Assembly (NCBI GenBank): GCA_038373865.1
Contig: JAXGGA010003867.1
Location: 32,135 to 96,134 of the forward strand
Source of the DNA: Uloborus plumipes
Taxonomy: Eukaryota > Arthropoda > Arachnida > Araneae > Uloboridae
DNA: 64,000 nt
Direction: 5' to 3'
Each line of letters begins with the position of its first letter. The stretch's first letter is position 1. Positions 11,174 through 22,900 of this stretch are shown in pieces. Below the pieces are notes generated by a model that had not been told where the DNA came from, made no database searches, and was given only the letters and a program-made list of their open reading frames with translations. A program made the translations under genes and the position numbers.

Positions 11174-12495
11174 TTGGATGCTTATTATGCACTTGTGCAT
11201 TAGTGATATAGTGAGTATTTTAGGGTTTTATTCATTGTTTTTAAAATCTCATAATCAAACAATTATATATTTCACAACATTATTACAAATAATGGACTTT
11301 TTATGTGTTTTTATTATATTACAAACTTGAAATGTATTTAAAGAATAGCTCAGCTGTATAGTGAGCAATTAATTTTGTCTGTAATGTTTTATCCTCAGAA
11401 ATTTATAAAGTATTTTAGTTAACTTTGATGGAGCTGCTGAAATTAGTAATGCATTTCTACTTATCATTTGAGAAAAACAAACAATATTTCTGTGGAAAGC
11501 TTTTCAAGTTGTTTGATATTATTTTAAGATTTTTATGCATTAATACAATCTTAATACTGCATTGATATTAGATCTGTAAGTTTACAAAAAAAAAAGTGAG
11601 ATAAAGAGGAAAGAATTAAATCTAAGTGTCATCATGAAACCTAAATTAAGTTTTCAAGCATCAACATTAAAATCTAGGAACCATTTTCGATAGATGAAAG
11701 ATGTATAAAGTTACAAAAGAAAAAAATGAAACTGAATAAAAATAATGCAAATATGCATTTAAAAAATGCCAAATAAGAAAAAAATACTACTTTTTTTTCT
11801 TCGCAGAAATTGTGGGTTGTGATCATAATGCGAAAGGAGAAGATAAGTTCAGATGCAATCCAATATTTTAGGTGTCAAATTTGGCCTGAAATCTGGGTAT
11901 GAAGATGAAAATGTTGTCTCAAATTATGCATAATGACCTTTTTTTTTCTTCGTTCTTCTAACTGTAGAGGAGAGAGGCGATTTACTTTTAATTTCTCAGA
12001 AATAAAAATATATATATATTCGAATGAGCGATAACGAGGGATCACTGTAGTTCCGTCCACACATAAAACTGAAGAAGCTCCCCTCCACTGAAAAATTTCA
12101 ATTAACAATTAAAAATGTGACATCAAACTTTGGAGAATCTCATATCAGGTGTAATTTTTTTTTTTAATAAATGTACTAATGTATTGTTGAAATTTATGTG
12201 TATATGTGCAGTTTCTTAGATTATTATTGCTTCATGTTGCAATATTTTTGAACCATTCCACCCAATGTCAATGGTATAGTAATAAATCAAAACTCATGTT
12301 TGTTAAATATATGGTATGAGAAGGATATTGTATAGACTTTACTTATCAAAATATATATTTTTAGTTTTTACTTATGTATTACTTTTATACATTCCATAAA
12401 CTTTGTTAAATCATTTGATTCCGTCCAAAAATTTTATACACTAAAACGTATTTTTGAACTGTTTTGGAAAATAAAGTTATTGAATGTCTTTTTCT
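11174..12495 (+). other. 3' UTR of the claudin-like gene
   Basis: After the TAA at 11171 there is no further plus-strand exon. The first well-placed AATAAA, in GGAAAATAAAGTTATTG, is at 12470-12475. The UTR would be about 1.3 kb. Confidence 0.5.
12470..12475 (+). terminator. poly(A) signal AATAAA
   Basis: A canonical hexamer at the end of the inferred 3' UTR of the claudin-like gene. Cleavage would be expected 10-30 bases on. Confidence 0.45.
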
Positions 12496-12639
12496 TGATT
12501 CTATATTTTATACATATCTACATGCATATAAATGTTTACTTGTGGAGAAAAGTGCAATTAAATTTGTTTGAAACAGATTCCCACTAGTAACTAATCTTTT
12601 AAAGTAGAAACAATGAAGCATATCCCTTTTTATTTCCAT

Positions 12640-13270
12640 TTACGTAGTAAAGGAAGTATTGTGATCGCGAAAAAAAAAATCACTCAAATTTGAATCTAAA
12701 TTTTGATTTTGCTCACCCCCGAATGAATGTTCAGTAGTTTTTTCGACCTGTCAGAACGTGCATATGTACCTACCAACATATAAGCAGTCGAAAAATCCTT
12801 TTCAACTACCCCCCCCCGAGTTGATTACAACGAGTTTTCTTGCGACGTCTGTATGTGTCGTATGTGTGTCGCATAACTCAAAAACTATATGCCGTAGAAG
12901 CTTCTAGTTTGGTATGTAGGCTCTGAGGATGGTCTAGTTGTGCACCTCCCTAGTGGTTGCATTTGAATGTTCCCAAGGGGGTGTGTTACCCCTTTTTTTG
13001 GGGTAAATCAGTGTTAATTTCAATGCAGACTCAAGGGATATGAATTGGCGCTACCACTTGGCGATATGTCGCCAAGCTTTTGGTCGTCAAGTGTTTGACA
13101 CCAAGTTGGCAACAAATTTGGCGAAAAAATTATTTCTTGACTTTGGGTTCAACTTGGCGATATTTTGCGAAAAATTCACTGAATGATATTAAAATCAGCA
13201 ATATTTTGAAAAATAACCATTGTAAAACATTTTTTGCATTGTTTCGTGGCAGATTAGGGGAGTAAATATT
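12640..13270. repeat. probable dispersed repeat (single copy here)
   Basis: The composition differs from its surroundings: GTAAAGGAAGTATTGTGATC, a GTATGTGTCGTATGTGTGTC stretch, CCCAAGGGGGTGTG, and a terminal block with repeated TTGGCGA/TCGCCAA words. It resembles multi-copy arthropod repeats as I remember them, but no second copy is in the window to prove it. Confidence 0.35.
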
Positions 13271-14895
13271 TGAATTGTTACCTTGCTCACTCCAAGAACT
13301 TTTTTTAACACTTAAGGCAACTACTAAGAAATTTACACGTAAAAGGAAGCAGTGTGGGGTCCATACCAGATTTTTTTTTTATGTTTCATAGCAGCATAAA
13401 CGTTCAAATAAAACTAGTTTTAGAGTGGCCGCCGGTTGATTGAATCTGCCACTTTATTGAATCAAAAATGTCTGGAACACACGTGATTCATATAAGCCGC
13501 AGCCATTGTAATAACCAGATAATAATTCTGGTATCAAACTGAAAATTAGTCTACTTCACAGTTTGAAAAGTGAAAAAATATTGCATTTGTAACTCTTTTC
13601 TTCTATTTTCTGTAAAAAAAATTTTTTTTACCTTTATTTTATAAAAAAGTACCGGACTGACAAGGGATCCAAGTTGTCCGAATTGGTGAGAGTATAGATT
13701 GAACAAAGAAGCCTAGAAATTGGGAAGGTACATAAACCAACTACTGTTTGCAGTAAAATTGTATTTTTAATTCAAGAGAATGAAATATACAACTGCACAA
13801 GAGAAAATTACAAAAATACAAAATATGGCCTACAAAAATGCATTATTGCACTAACTCACTTATACAGCATATTTATTAAAGTGGCTGGTTCGGACTGATG
13901 AGGATGTTCTGCATATATTCGAAAATTAATTGTAAACCATAATTTATTACATACCTAGGTGGCTTATTGCTATTAAAAGAAACCATCAATGATTTCGAAA
14001 TCTTTAAAAATTCATTCACTGACCTAAAGAATGATGTATTGAATTTGAGGGTGACAACTCAACAGCGTTCTTGCAATGCTTGGATAAATGGATGATCTGT
14101 AAAGGTAATATGTAAGAGAAACTAGTTTTATGGTATATAGTAAATACATATATTATGCATATTGCAATTAAGTTTAAATGATTCATCACCAAATATATTT
14201 CCACTGAGAGAATAAGTTTACTTCACTTATTTTTTTTTTTTTAAAGCTGGGTCTCTTTTCTATTTTAGCATGCTTTCAATGCCACAAATTTGATATTACT
14301 TTGCAAAAGGGAATTTGCTGGTAGGGCATACTTGTCTCCCAGGCATGCTCAAGAGCAACTGAATTCATTTTTTAAAAATACTATTAAGTAAAAAATTATG
14401 TTACTGCTTAAATGCAGAAATCGATTATTCTAGATTATTTATGCAATATCCAGATAGAATAACAAGGCTGGTAAGTGCTAAAAATTGTTTCATCTCTCGG
14501 ATTACTTAGACAATCTATACATTACCTACTAGGTATGTGAAAATAAGATTTTTGATGAAACAACTTGTCTGTACACTTTGTTAGAAGGGGAGAGAACGGT
14601 ATTTATTTATTTACAGTTCAATGTCGAAAGAGAGAGAATCAAGTTAATACAATCAATCAACAAATTAAAAAATAGAATCAATCATCAATTAAACTGTATA
14701 CCAAAAAATCAAAGTTTAAAATATTGTGACAGCTAAGGTAATCAACTAAGTGTTATTTATATATTTGATTAAGTTAATAAAATCAACAAATTAGTTGATT
14801 GGATCTAGCACCAATCAATTAAACTACTGAAGTGCAAAATAAAGGGAAAAAGAGTTGCAAATTAAGGGAATAAAATTGCAATGGTTAAAAATATA
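13270..14895. other. intergenic, no gene recognised
   Basis: AT-rich DNA between the claudin-like 3' end and the Tc1-like element. Short frames here have no recognisable protein features. Confidence 0.4.
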
Positions 14896-16251
14896 TACTT
14901 TTTATCATAAATTAAGGAAAAATCACAATAACTCCCTGAAAAATAATCCAAATCATACAAAATTTGGATATGTTGCTAAGTAAGAGTTGCTGAGTAAAAC
15001 TATGTTATGCAAATTAGTGGCGCTGCAATCGGACTACATCATCTTCGAGGAGCTTAAAAAACCACGTTTGAGAGCAAGCCTATAAATCTCGCCATGGTTC
15101 TACCAAAAGAAATCTGAGATAGCCAACTCGTAGCTATGACTTCTAGGCATCATTTACCTGCAGAACTAAGATGCAGAGCCATTGGGAGACTAGAGGCAGG
15201 ACAAAGTCAAACAGAAGTGATCAGGTGGCTAAATGTGAGTCCTTCTGTGGTTCATAGACTTTGAAGCCAATTTTTAACCACAGGTTCGGCATCCGGGAGG
15301 TTCAGTCAAGGATAGCCAATAGCTACGACGGGCGTTGATGACTGACATTTGAGGTTATGTGCACGCAGGAGTAGATCTGCTACTCTGACTCGTCTCAGAT
15401 CCTCCCTGGCTGCCACCGGAAGGTTGGTGTCAACTTCTACCGTGCGTAGAAGGCTTCACCAAGGTGGTCTGTATGCGAGACGACCAGTTATTTGTGTGCC
15501 ATTGTCATCACACCATAGGAAGGACTGTTTGCAGTGGGCACGACAACATGTTCATTGGACGCATAACCAATGGAGGGTCGTACTCTTTACGGACGAGTCT
15601 AGAAAGTGATAGTAGGCGTCATTTGACATGGAGAAAATCTGGAACCCGTTATCATCCGTTAAACATTCGCGAAAGAGATGCATACGGTCGCTCATACGCT
15701 GGGGCAATAGGTGATGCATTCCTGCTACAGGACGATAACGCAAGATCGCACCGAGCTCGCATCATAGACGATTTTCTGGAACATGCTACAATTCTGTGCA
15801 TGGAGTGGCCAGCTCGTTCCCCGGACTTGAATCCTATCGAGCACGTTTGGGACGCTTTAGGGAGACGTATTGCTGCCCTCAACCCATCCCCTCAAACCCT
15901 TGCCACGCTTGCTACTGCTTTGCAAGATCAGTGGCTCTTGCTTCCTGTAGAATTGATAGACCGAATAATTGACAGCATCACGCATCGCTGCTAGTGCTGT
16001 ATTGCTGTTAGAAGGGATCATATACCATAGTGAAGGTACTTCCCCAATATCAAACTGCTACCTCAAATTTGTTCATTTTGTAAGTGCATTATTTTTTATA
16101 ACACCATTAATTGTCTGGTAATTTCTTTTTATGTTATTTTATACCTTAATATGTATTGTACAATTTGGCCAAGTTTCATAAAAATCTACTAGTAACTTCT
16201 TGAGTAATCGTCATTTTTGTGATTTTTCCTTAATTTTTGATAACCAGTGTA
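14896..16251 (+). mobile_element. decayed Tc1-like transposon (DD34E), internal deletion
   Basis: The right end, ...CCTTAATTTTTGATAACCAGTGTA (last bases to 16251), is the inverse complement of the left end starting TACTTTTTATCATAAATTAAGG at 14896. Both share the AATTAAGGAAAAATCACAA core. Between them (15130-15993) is a transposase broken into frames. An N-terminal helix-turn-helix remnant is followed by VVLFTDES (first catalytic D). After a stop and a gap come FLLQDDNARSHRA (second D) and RSPDLNPIEHVWD (E), with exactly 34 residues between the second D and the E. The middle of the catalytic domain is missing. It is a dead copy lying 3' of both convergent genes. Confidence 0.8.
15349..15993 (+). 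pseudogene. Tc1-like transposase remnant, catalytic half
   Basis: The frame 15349-15609 covers the linker and first catalytic motif (TDES at the end, then a stop). The overlapping frame that ends at 15993 (TAG) covers the second and third catalytic motifs, D and E of the DD34E triad. The join needs a frameshift, and residues that normally lie between WGGI-type and LQDN motifs are absent. There is no intact product. Confidence 0.75.
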
Positions 16252-16897
16252 TTTATTTATTAGTTTAATATAAAGAATTCATAGGGCATTGGTTTTTGGG
16301 ACGAACACACCTATCTGTGGCACATTTAACAATTTTTTTACACTTTAAGTGTGCAGAAGCTGTTAATGAGCTCATTAACTGGGCAAAATGGAAACTTTTG
16401 ATCCTATAAGTTAATGGAACAAAAATAATCTGTAGATTAGCTAAGTAACGGGCACATTAGCAGCTTTCAAGCTTTAGTGATAACCATTTGCAGTAGAACG
16501 TCAAAACTCTGAACTAATTCTGAATCCGGAACAATAGGTAGTTTGGATTTTCTTAATTAATCAAGAAAACATCAGTTAGGAAAATAGTAAACCATTTAAT
16601 CAAAAAAAGTAGTTATAGAATTTGTATGTACATAACATACAATACAGTACATCTCATAACATTTTTTCTAGCATAAAAATCCACTCTCAATATTTACTGA
16701 ACATAAAGGAAGAATGAAAAATATTTACAGTACAATATGGACTCTGTGATGAACTATTATACAGTAACTAAGCAAAGAAAATTGAAAAACATTGTGATTA
16801 GTATACAGACTTCACACAAAGGAAGTTGATTTAATTTCTGCATGGAGAAACCGACTTAAGTGCACTTTTTAAAAAGTCTTTGCAATTGTCCAGCAGT

Positions 16898-16941
16898 TTA
16901 TGAAGACTTCATCAGAATGCATTCAGATTTTTGATATTCTA
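16898..16941 (-). CDS. TAF1A: probable terminal exon of TAF1A
   Basis: After the phase-1 donor of the 17409 exon (CCAG|GTAAG), the next acceptor giving an in-frame end is ATACAG at 16942-16947. It adds VEYQKSECILMKSS and a TAA. The SINE at 16989-17270 is in the intervening intron. It is short and weakly conserved, so a different last exon further left is possible. Confidence 0.4.
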
Positions 16942-19900
16942 CTGTATATTTAAAATCTCAAAAAATTCCATAAGACAATGAAAAGACTTCACACACTCCA
17001 GGGTCCCCTGTACCTACCACAATTTGTGGTTTAACCAGGATAGGGCCCTGAAGAGCACTCTGACTTTTGATCCAGACCAAGGGCCGAGCAAATCCCTGGT
17101 CCAGTATCCCCAGAGGTATTATTTCACTTGGAGGACTTTGTGACCACGACCCTTATTTAACATCACCCAGCCACCATGAGTAACGACAGTGGATTTTTGA
17201 TCAGCTGGAATCGAACCCGGGACCCTCCGGTCATGAGTCCAATGCCTAACCGATCGGGCTACCACGTCCCCAATGAAAAGACTATACAAACAAAAAACAT
17301 TCATCCTATAAGACATTTCTCCCAAATGTCCACCCTTTGTTGACAATGATAATTATTGGAACACAGGTGAGCTTGAAAACATGACAAGGTCAGAAAAGAC
17401 ACACTTACCTGGTTCAAGTACCTTTAATACTCTACTTTTACATATGGATATTTCCTGCAAGGATTGTTTTGTTGCATTAAAATGCATATAGTCCCAATAT
17501 ATTTTGCGCATTTGCCATAAAGATTTGATGACTTTCAGTGCACTTGATTTATTGCTAAAGTAAGTAAAGAAAGTGAGTGAATAACATAAGATTAAAATTT
17601 TTGTTTCAGATACACTTAATATTTTCAATTAAAATTAAATTTGCAAAATTGTAATTAATAATACAAAATTGATTGTAACTAATGAATAATAAAACACGTT
17701 TAATAACAATATTCGAAAAAAATTAAAATATTTTACAGAGAATCAGTATCAAACAAAATGCATATCAAACGTGATAATGACATACTAGTTTAATTAAAGC
17801 ACACGTAAAAAAGATACTCTATGAATTCAAAATCCCAAAAAGAAAAAGTATATTTTCCACTTTACACAATGCAACCTAAGGATTAAATTGGCACATCATA
17901 GCCTCGTGCTTCAATAGAAGTTAGATGGTATGGAAAAGTAATATTTTTTTTCCCTTTCTTTCTCTTTTATTTTTCTTTTTTGCTTATATCATTTGTTTCA
18001 AACTTTCCCCAATTCCATGATACCATTTTAATGTATTTTTAGAAGAAAGAGGCGAAAAAAAAAATGAGTTTGGATTAAATAGATTCATTTGTGTTATGAC
18101 CTGCTAGTTTCAATTTTTACTTTTTATTTTATTTTAATTTTATTGATTTTTTTTTTTATTTCTACAAAATTATTTTTTTTTAAATTTAATGTATGCAATA
18201 GCATGAAAAAGAATGAGCTTGAGGAACATGCCTTAGTTATTTTTTCAGTTTCTGAAGTTAAACTACATATGAACATTTTCATTGAATAAAACTGATCATG
18301 CTAATTGAATTGGTTGAGTGCGAAAACAGCGTCAGTCAAGAATTTCAAATTTTTCAGGAGAGAGAAGAAACGTCATAACTCCTCCAAATTTTCAAATAAT
18401 TGAACAATTTTTTTTCCTGCATCATAACATGCATGAATGTTGCTATCATGCAAAAATTACATAGATTCAATCTGAATCGGGTTCAGTAAAATTTAAAATG
18501 TAATTTGGACTGATGTTGTTTTTGTGCTCAATAGGCTTTTACACTTGGGGGAAAAGTTATCATACATTAAAAGTTTATATTTATTGATGATTTCATCAGA
18601 TATGAAGTAGTTCTTGCTTTATTATTGTGACACATGACTTCAAAAAAATTATTAAGCTCTAAGAACAGATCAGTTTTACTCATACATCGTTTAAAAAAAT
18701 TACGAAATCAAAAGAAATAAAGAACTTTAAAACTTTACAGTATAAGGAATATGGGTTATCAACAACAGTGGAAAGTAATTACAAAAATTGATTAGCGATT
18801 GCTAAATCTACACCAGTAATAGAGGAACAAAAAAAATATATATGGCTATATACATCTTTTAACATAGATCATTTTCTGCCATCATGTGAAGTCTTTGATC
18901 AAGTAAATAGTTCATCACAAAAAAGTTTTCAGAATACATTCAATCACTTTCTTGATATTTCCCTTTTTTTTTATGTTGGTTATAACGTGCCCTGAAGGGA
19001 TAGGCATGGCTTGAAGCAAAAGCGGCTTTTCGAGAAGTAAGCTTCAGCAGCTGAACAAGCTCCAATTAAAGAAAGTATGTGCTGCGATAACTGCTTTTCC
19101 CTTAAAGCTATGAGGGAACTCCTTGTATCGAGTGGGGGTGAACTTAAATTTTGTCTCTTTCTGCACATTTTCCCCTCGCCATTCTCTGTTTAAGCTTTTT
19201 TTCTTTTTTGTATAAGTCCTTCCACCAATCATTCAATTTGTTTATGTCGAAGGAGAGTAGCTTGGTGATGCGAAAGCTGTTACTGGTCTGAGCACATAAC
19301 TTTTCATATTAATCAGGTCAGTGGGGTGCAGCGAAGGGAAGATAGGGACAAAACCCCATAGACTGGCTTAAACGTTGAAAATCTAATACAGTAGTCTCTT
19401 ACTCGAGAAAAGATTGTTTTGATCCCCCCCCCCTCACTAAGAAAATTCTGGCTGCATTAGCGCTTTAGGTGTTTAAAAATCCGATCATGTTTAAGTATTG
19501 TCCTCTTAATAGTACCGAAATCTGATTGTTGGGAACGAATGCACGCCCTTAGAAAGTCATGCTCGTTCTACAGTTGTGTGCATAAACAACGTCAGTCACC
19601 GGAATCACGTCGTTTCTGCGCTCAACATTCAAAAGGGAGGCCGTGTGAACACGCATCTTGCCTTCCAGAGCTTGTTTACATGAAAAACGAATTTTTGAAA
19701 TTTTTTGACTGAAGTGGTTTTTGCTCTCACCGATTCAATTAATATCAATCATTTGTGTTACATTTCATTCTGGACTTAATCATTATTTGAAATTTACTTT
19801 TATTTTTAAACCCAGTAAAGTCAAAATTTTTATTTACTAAAATGATTTCATGCATGATTTTATATCGCTGATTCTCATGAGTAGGATTTAAAAAGCATGC

Positions 19901-22900
19901 AAATTATCTATTTTTAGCACTTAGTCAATCTACCGAGAGTGATCTTCAGATATATTCATCACTGTAAAATTAATTCTTTGAGGGAATGCTACAACTGTTT
20001 TTCCCTGATTAACCCTACTAATAAAAGATATTATGTCCGCTGTGTTAAATAAGGGGTTAAGACATTATAATTTAAAATAAATATGTGTTTCTCAAAATTA
20101 AATAAATTATAAAAATGAACATAATATTCTGTTGGTAACTTATATATATTTTTCTTTGTTCACTAGAAATATTAGAGCCAGTGAGAAGCAAAGAAATTTA
20201 AAAGGATTTTTAAAAGTTTTGAGAAAAACATCTGCAAAGTTCGAACTGTGGGTAGGAATTATTCAAAAGTTTTTCTAAATCATGCTGCACAGTAGCAGAA
20301 CATGTAGGACTACTGGTAGAACCTCCCACTTCAATACAGAGGAGAGTTTCTTGTATCATTCATACTAATCATCTGAAAATTTGGATTTTGTCACTTCACC
20401 CCCTTGCACTCAGGTACTTCGATTAAGAAATTAATGATTGTAAAAATATATCTAAGAAACATATTTATGAAAAATTTCCATATATTATTTCTCTAAGCCG
20501 AATCCTATACCCGGTCGAAACTCGCTCATTTCTTTATCGAATTGCGTGAAAATTTATGATTTTGAAGCTTATCCCGCGGGCTATTGACGAAAATTAGACC
20601 CACCCTCTAAAAAGTGTCGGTTCGTTTTTTATTCGAACTTCAAGTTTTGGGCACAAAATTGCTTCTATCTAGCGAAATAATTGTCGTATCGTCTCCATTT
20701 TGATTTCATTCTAAAGATTAAAAAAAATGCGTTCTTTAGAACGTTTCTCCGCTAGCGCCGCGTAACGAGAATCTCGAAAATCCACGTTTAAGCGACTTAT
20801 AAGCGATTGAAGTTTGAAAAAGTTAAATTTTTTGCTCAACTGTTAAAATCGTTACCATTGTTGTTCAAATCAATTTTAAATGCGACATTTCAAGCCAAGG
20901 CTTAGCTCGGTAAACCTTAATTGTAACTTTTATTGTTTCAAAATACTATGGTAGTTTTGCGATAACGTTAGTATTTAGTTTAGTAGCCTTGGGTATTTGA
21001 TTTTAATATTTGGTATCACTTTTGCAGTAGTTGTAACAGTGAACGTTGAAAAGTTGTCAGACCGACGGCAGTTGATGGCGATGTTGTGCAAACGTACAAG
21101 ATTTTACAATGCCAAGGAACAGGGTATCAACAGGCAGACTAACAGAAAGGTGTCTACTACCTAGACAATATTAGACAATTCAACAATGCTTTGGCCTTCG
21201 CTTCAGTCAAAGTGGACTCAGTTAACATTCCTGGCAGAGGTCCATATTGTTTTAAACTACATGGTCAAGTGTACCATATGATCGGGAACTTGCAACCTCC
21301 GGCAGGGACTACACCAACTTACGCTGGACTTTTCTTTATAGATTTCGACACTGCGCTGCAACTTCGGGCAGATAATGAAGCCAATAAAAATTGTCGTATT
21401 AAATTTTAAGTTTAGAGTTTTTTTTTTTTTTTTTTTTGCGGAATTCCGCACAGGTCACCTAGTAATACACTTATATGAATAAATTATCTATAACTATACT
21501 AAGAACTAAAATTTTAGTTATACATAATGACCCCTCCCCCCCCCCCCCCCAAAAAAAGGGCGGAGTGCTTTTTTTTTTTTGGTGCTCTAGTGTGGGTTTT
21601 AAAAATAAGTGCCCGGGTTTTTTCTTTCTGGCGGGGGAGGGGGGAGGGGGTCAAAGTGATTATTTTCATTAAAGAAGCAATTTGGTTGCAGGGGACTGGA
21701 AAGAACTTTTTTAGGTTCAATAAGTAATTTCATAATTTTCAGTTGAAGTTTAATGTGATGTGTATATCTAGTGACCAAAAATTTCAATCACGATTAATAA
21801 GGACAAAGAAAATAAATTAAGAGTGAGGTAATATTTTTTAGACACTAAAACACACACACACACACAAAAGTGATACAACTAAAAACAAATCAAATCTGAA
21901 ATGAATCTGTAACTCAATAGAGATTGTATTTTATGTAGGTTCTCACCTAGAAACAGCTTGATTGAGTACATCTGCTAATAACTGCCATGCTTTAATATTG
22001 TTTGCATTTAAAGGATAATCCAAAAACATAAAAATATACTTCAAATTCTTTTTCCTTTTTTTTCCTAAAAAAGAATTTTTCTTCAATTAAAAATAAAATG
22101 AGAGTCGCCATCAAGTCATCTGTTTTTTATTGGCCTTTAGTATTGTCGACAGGTCAAAAGACTTAAAATTTTAAGAGTGGAAGAAAACACAGCACTTAAC
22201 TAAGTGCCTTTTTATTTGCTTTGACTAGGCTACTAGCACAAAATAAATTTATATAAAATAAAAGCTCACTATAATTTTATTTACATGTAGGGGTATGTGA
22301 GGCAAAGTGATAAGGTGCAACATTTTCAGTTTGCAGTGACAAATATTTAGCAATACTTCAACTAAGTTCTTAATCAAAAAGTTGATTCCAGTCAAAAAAG
22401 AAATAGCTCTATGGATTTTTTTTTAAAAAAAAAAGTCATTTTCAAAATTTGGTACCAACATTGTGATAAATATTTCTTGTCATTTTAAAATGAAAAAATT
22501 CATGCAATTACCACGTTAAATATTAATTGAGAGTTACTGATGACCACGGCATTATTAATTTAGTTCAAGAAAGCATGTTCTGATTTTAAATAATCAATGT
22601 AATTAGCTAAGTGCATGTGGGGCAAAGTGAAATAGTTCATTTTGGTTACTTATTCATTCATTTTATCAAGTCCAAAGCACATATTTCTTTGTAAGAATGA
22701 AGGCTTTCACGGCCGGAGTAAATACTAGTTACGGATTCCGGACGGTTGTGCCGTGGTCTGGATGGCTTTAATCCATACGTTTCTATCGCAACTGCGGCGA
22801 TCATCTTCAGTGGGTGTCGTTGTCACCCACTGAAGATGATCGCCGCAGTTGCGATCGAAACGTATGGATTAAAGCTATCCAGACCACGGCACAACAGCCC

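Noticed and set aside
13886..13930. GGACTGATGAGGATGTTCTG...ATATTCGAAAAT, another hammerhead-like arrangement with a possible stem II
   Set aside because: CTGATGA occurs by chance several times in a window this size. Here no valid cleavage triplet follows a stem III, and stem I pairing is only about four bases. No related copy was seen.
17195..17265. Possible tRNA gene on the minus strand (good B box)
   Set aside because: It is the head of a SINE with a target-site duplication, repeated at 38.6 kb and 56.0 kb, and does not fold as a full cloverleaf.
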